A stretch of DNA of 7,923 bases from Gemmatimonadota bacterium. GTDB lineage: Bacteria > Gemmatimonadota > Gemmatimonadetes > Gemmatimonadales > Gemmatimonadaceae. The notes below the pieces were generated by a model. That model searched no databases, was not told where the DNA came from, and worked only from the letters and a program-made list of their open reading frames with translations. Position numbers and translations under genes: made by a program. Location of the stretch: NCBI GenBank assembly GCA_003222065.1, contig QHUV01000124.1, positions 1 to 7,923 of the forward strand. The letters run 5' to 3'. Position 1 is the first letter of the stretch. Every line of letters begins with the position of its first letter. Below, one piece after another: positions 6,553 through 7,923 of the stretch.

Positions 6553-7451
6553 ATGAGAGCACTGGCGGCGGCGGCAAGCCTGCTGTTGGCCGGCCAGCTG
6601 CGCGCACAGGAACGGCCGCGCCGACTGGACTCGTTCTTGACTCGCGCCATCGCCCTCGACGCCGGTCAGATGGCTGCTCTCTCGCGCGGGGAAGTAGTCG
6701 CGAAGGTTCTCCCGACGGCGGACGATCGCGCACGTCGAAGGACCTGGACGAGCTTCGGAGCTGCAGGCCTAACGACTGCAACTTCAAGCTGCCGGCGACG
6801 GACATGGACAAGTTGCGCACGACGATCGATTGGTCGTCGCGCGACGCCGCCACGCAGGTCGCCGCCTATGTACGCGAGCGGATGGTGGAGTATGTCACGG
6901 ATTATCGCGGCCGGGGCAACGCGGCGATGGTCGTCTACGATGACCTCGGGAGTGTTCACGCGAGCGACGCCCTCGACGCCATGCTGCGCGACTCGTCGTT
7001 CGTGTTCAGCGTGGTTCCCTCGTTAGGTCGCCATCTCGCGAGTTACCCGCGGGACACGCTGGCCGGCGCCGAGGAAGTTCTCTTCTGGTCGCTCGAGGAC
7101 CTGCCACACGTTCGCCGCGTCTTGCGAATCACGCACCAGACAGTGTACGAGGCGCCCGAACTGCCGGGGACGACGGTCTTCGCGGCGAAACAGATCTACG
7201 CCGATCACTACTTCGAGGCCGGGCTCGAAGTGCTGACGGCGGTGGACGACACGACGTCCACCGGCAGTGCGACGCCGGCCGGCATAACGCTCGTCGCCGT
7301 CCGCCGCTATCGATTCGATCATTTGCCGAGCGGTGGGCTGCTCAACCTCCGCGGTCGCGTCATCGGAGGTCTCCGCGATAACGTGCGTTCCGATCTCGCC
7401 CGTCTCAAGCGGGAATCGGAGCTCGCGCTGCGTGCCGCCGGCACTCAGTGA
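6553..7451 (+). pseudogene. Secreted hypothetical protein gene, disrupted by deletion and frameshift
   Basis: The gene is in two halves. The first half reads from ATG 6553: signal peptide MRALAAAASLLLAGQLRAQ with cleavage at RA-Q, then DSFLTRAIALDAG and GEVVAKVLPTADDR, ending about 6729. The second half lies in the frame one base back and starts about 6735: KDLDELRSCRPNDCNFKLP, an acidic middle, PELPG, AAKQIYADHYFEAGLE and LPSGGLLNLRGRVIGGLRDN, to TGA at 7449-7451. Both halves have good codon bias and no stop between them in the second frame. The first frame degenerates into Arg/Thr/Ser-rich shadow after 6729. From memory, intact relatives in Acidobacteriota and Gemmatimonadota continue after 'AKVL.T.D' with about 50-60 residues before the 'DL..L..C...DC' segment. 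An internal deletion not divisible by three therefore explains the join. An assembly error is the main alternative. Function of the family is unknown. Confidence 0.7.
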
Positions 7452-7458
7452 CCAGAAC

Positions 7459-7923
7459 ATGACTGTATCGAAAGCGCGGAACGACGAGGTGATAGCGTTT
7501 CTTTTCGACCTCGACGGCACGTTGGTGGACAGCGTGTACCAACATGTGCTGGCGTGGCGCGAAGCGCTCGAGGAGACGGGCATCGAGCTATCGGTGTGGC
7601 GAATTCACCGCCGCATCGGCATGAGCGGAGGCCTGCTCGTGAATGCGCTCCTGCGTGAGACGGGTCGCGAGCTGTCACCGGAGGAGATCGCCGGCGTTCA
7701 CCGTCGTCACGCCGCGGCGTATCGACGGTACCTGCCGCAGGTACGAGCGCTGCCCGGCGCGCGCGAGTTGCTGACCGCGCTCAGCGGCGCACGGGTTCCG
7801 TGGGCGATCGCCACGAGCGGACTGATTGAAAGCGCTCGCCCGGCGCTCGACTTGTTAGGCGTCGGCGACGACGCCGCCATCGTCACGCGGGATCAGGTTG
7901 CGCGCGCCAAGCCGGATCCCGAT
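7459..7923 (+). CDS. HAD-superfamily phosphatase, beta-phosphoglucomutase-like, 3' truncated by window
   Basis: The first 155 residues are visible and the frame is open to the window end. Motif I is complete, FDLDGTLVDS (16-25), with nucleophile Asp17 and acid/base Asp19. Motif II is AIATSG (116-121), and motif III's lysine is Lys151 in AKPDPD. Residues about 28-95 form the helical cap of subfamily I, with RRIGMSGG (51-58). This is the pattern of phosphoglycolate phosphatase and beta-phosphoglucomutase relatives, which hydrolyse or shift phosphate on small cytoplasmic metabolites. The exact substrate is open. ATG 7459 follows the broken gene's stop by 7 bases without a clear ribosome site, suggesting coupling to that gene. 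The motif IV acidic residues lie beyond the window. TGTTAGGC (7853-7860), a near copy of the repeated octamer, is read as Leu-Leu-Gly with a rare TTA codon. Confidence 0.92.
   Translation, partial: MTVSKARNDEVIAFLFDLDGTLVDSVYQHVLAWREALEETGIELSVWRIHRRIGMSGGLLVNALLRETGRELSPEEIAGVHRRHAAAYRRYLPQVRALPGARELLTALSGARVPWAIATSGLIESARPALDLLGVGDDAAIVTRDQVARAKPDPD

Larger units (their letters stand above)
481..7860. repeat. Over-represented octamer CGTTAGGC / GCCTAACG (12 exact copies)
   Basis: GCCTAACG on the plus strand: 481-488, 3038-3045, 3138-3145, 6767-6774. CGTTAGGC on the plus strand: 2222-2229, 3795-3802, 4564-4571, 5064-5071, 5152-5159, 5526-5533, 5643-5650, 5827-5834. One-mismatch copies: CGTTAGGT 7021-7028 and TGTTAGGC 7853-7860. 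At about 64% GC roughly 0.3 copies on both strands would be expected (hand estimate). Ten of the 12 read GCCTAACG in the sense of their gene. They are used as Pro-Asn (CCT AAC, six), Leu-Thr (CTA ACG, four), Val-Arg (GTT AGG, one) and Arg-stop (CGT TAG, one). Function is unknown: an uptake-type word, a chromosome-organisation motif or a methylation target are options. Confidence 0.85.

Noticed and set aside
6343..7026. Single 227-aa plus-strand protein
   Set aside because: Only its part from 6553 to about 6729 is coding. Afterwards the real coding frame is another one, and the Arg/Thr/Ser-rich tail is out-of-frame translation.

Overview
The window is GC-rich, densely coded bacterial DNA. It carries several proteins with Sec-type or lipoprotein signals, a soil-bacterium style glycoside hydrolase, and a secreted hypothetical protein of a kind I associate with Gemmatimonadota and Acidobacteriota. 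My best guess is a Gemmatimonadota-like soil bacterium. This is inferred from protein style and memory, because there is no rRNA or other marker gene. No tRNA, rRNA, CRISPR array, transposase or phage gene is visible.

Layout. Positions 1-368 hold no recognisable gene but do hold a strong inverted repeat (232-266). A small conserved-looking cytoplasmic protein of unknown function (369-719, +) is followed by a seven- to eight-segment AI-2E family membrane transporter (782-1819, +). A perfect 12-bp palindrome lies just before the transporter. It faces, tail to tail across 67 bp, a minus-strand gene cluster read in the order SnoaL/NTF2-like protein (6310-5900), secreted glycoside hydrolase family 2 enzyme (5880-3040) and aldose 1-epimerase lipoprotein (3035-1887). 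The gaps in this cluster are only 19 and 4 bases, so it is almost certainly one operon. After a 242-bp divergent intergenic region, the plus strand carries a secreted hypothetical gene whose two halves lie in different frames (6553-7451), apparently broken by an internal deletion. Seven bases later begins a HAD-family phosphatase that runs off the window end (7459-7923).

How the genes work together. The GH2 enzyme should release a beta-configured sugar outside the cytoplasm, and the membrane-anchored mutarotase would equilibrate its anomers for uptake. The role of the small SnoaL-like protein at the head of the operon is unknown. The transporter, the small hypothetical and the HAD enzyme have no visible link to this pathway.

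The most unusual signal is not a gene. The octamer CGTTAGGC (or its complement GCCTAACG) occurs 12 times exactly in 7.9 kb, where about 0.3 would be expected, and twice more with one end base changed. It is embedded in protein-coding sequence in several different reading phases. In one case it supplies the TAG stop codon of the GH2 gene and abuts the epimerase start. This points to selection or spread at the DNA level rather than the protein level.
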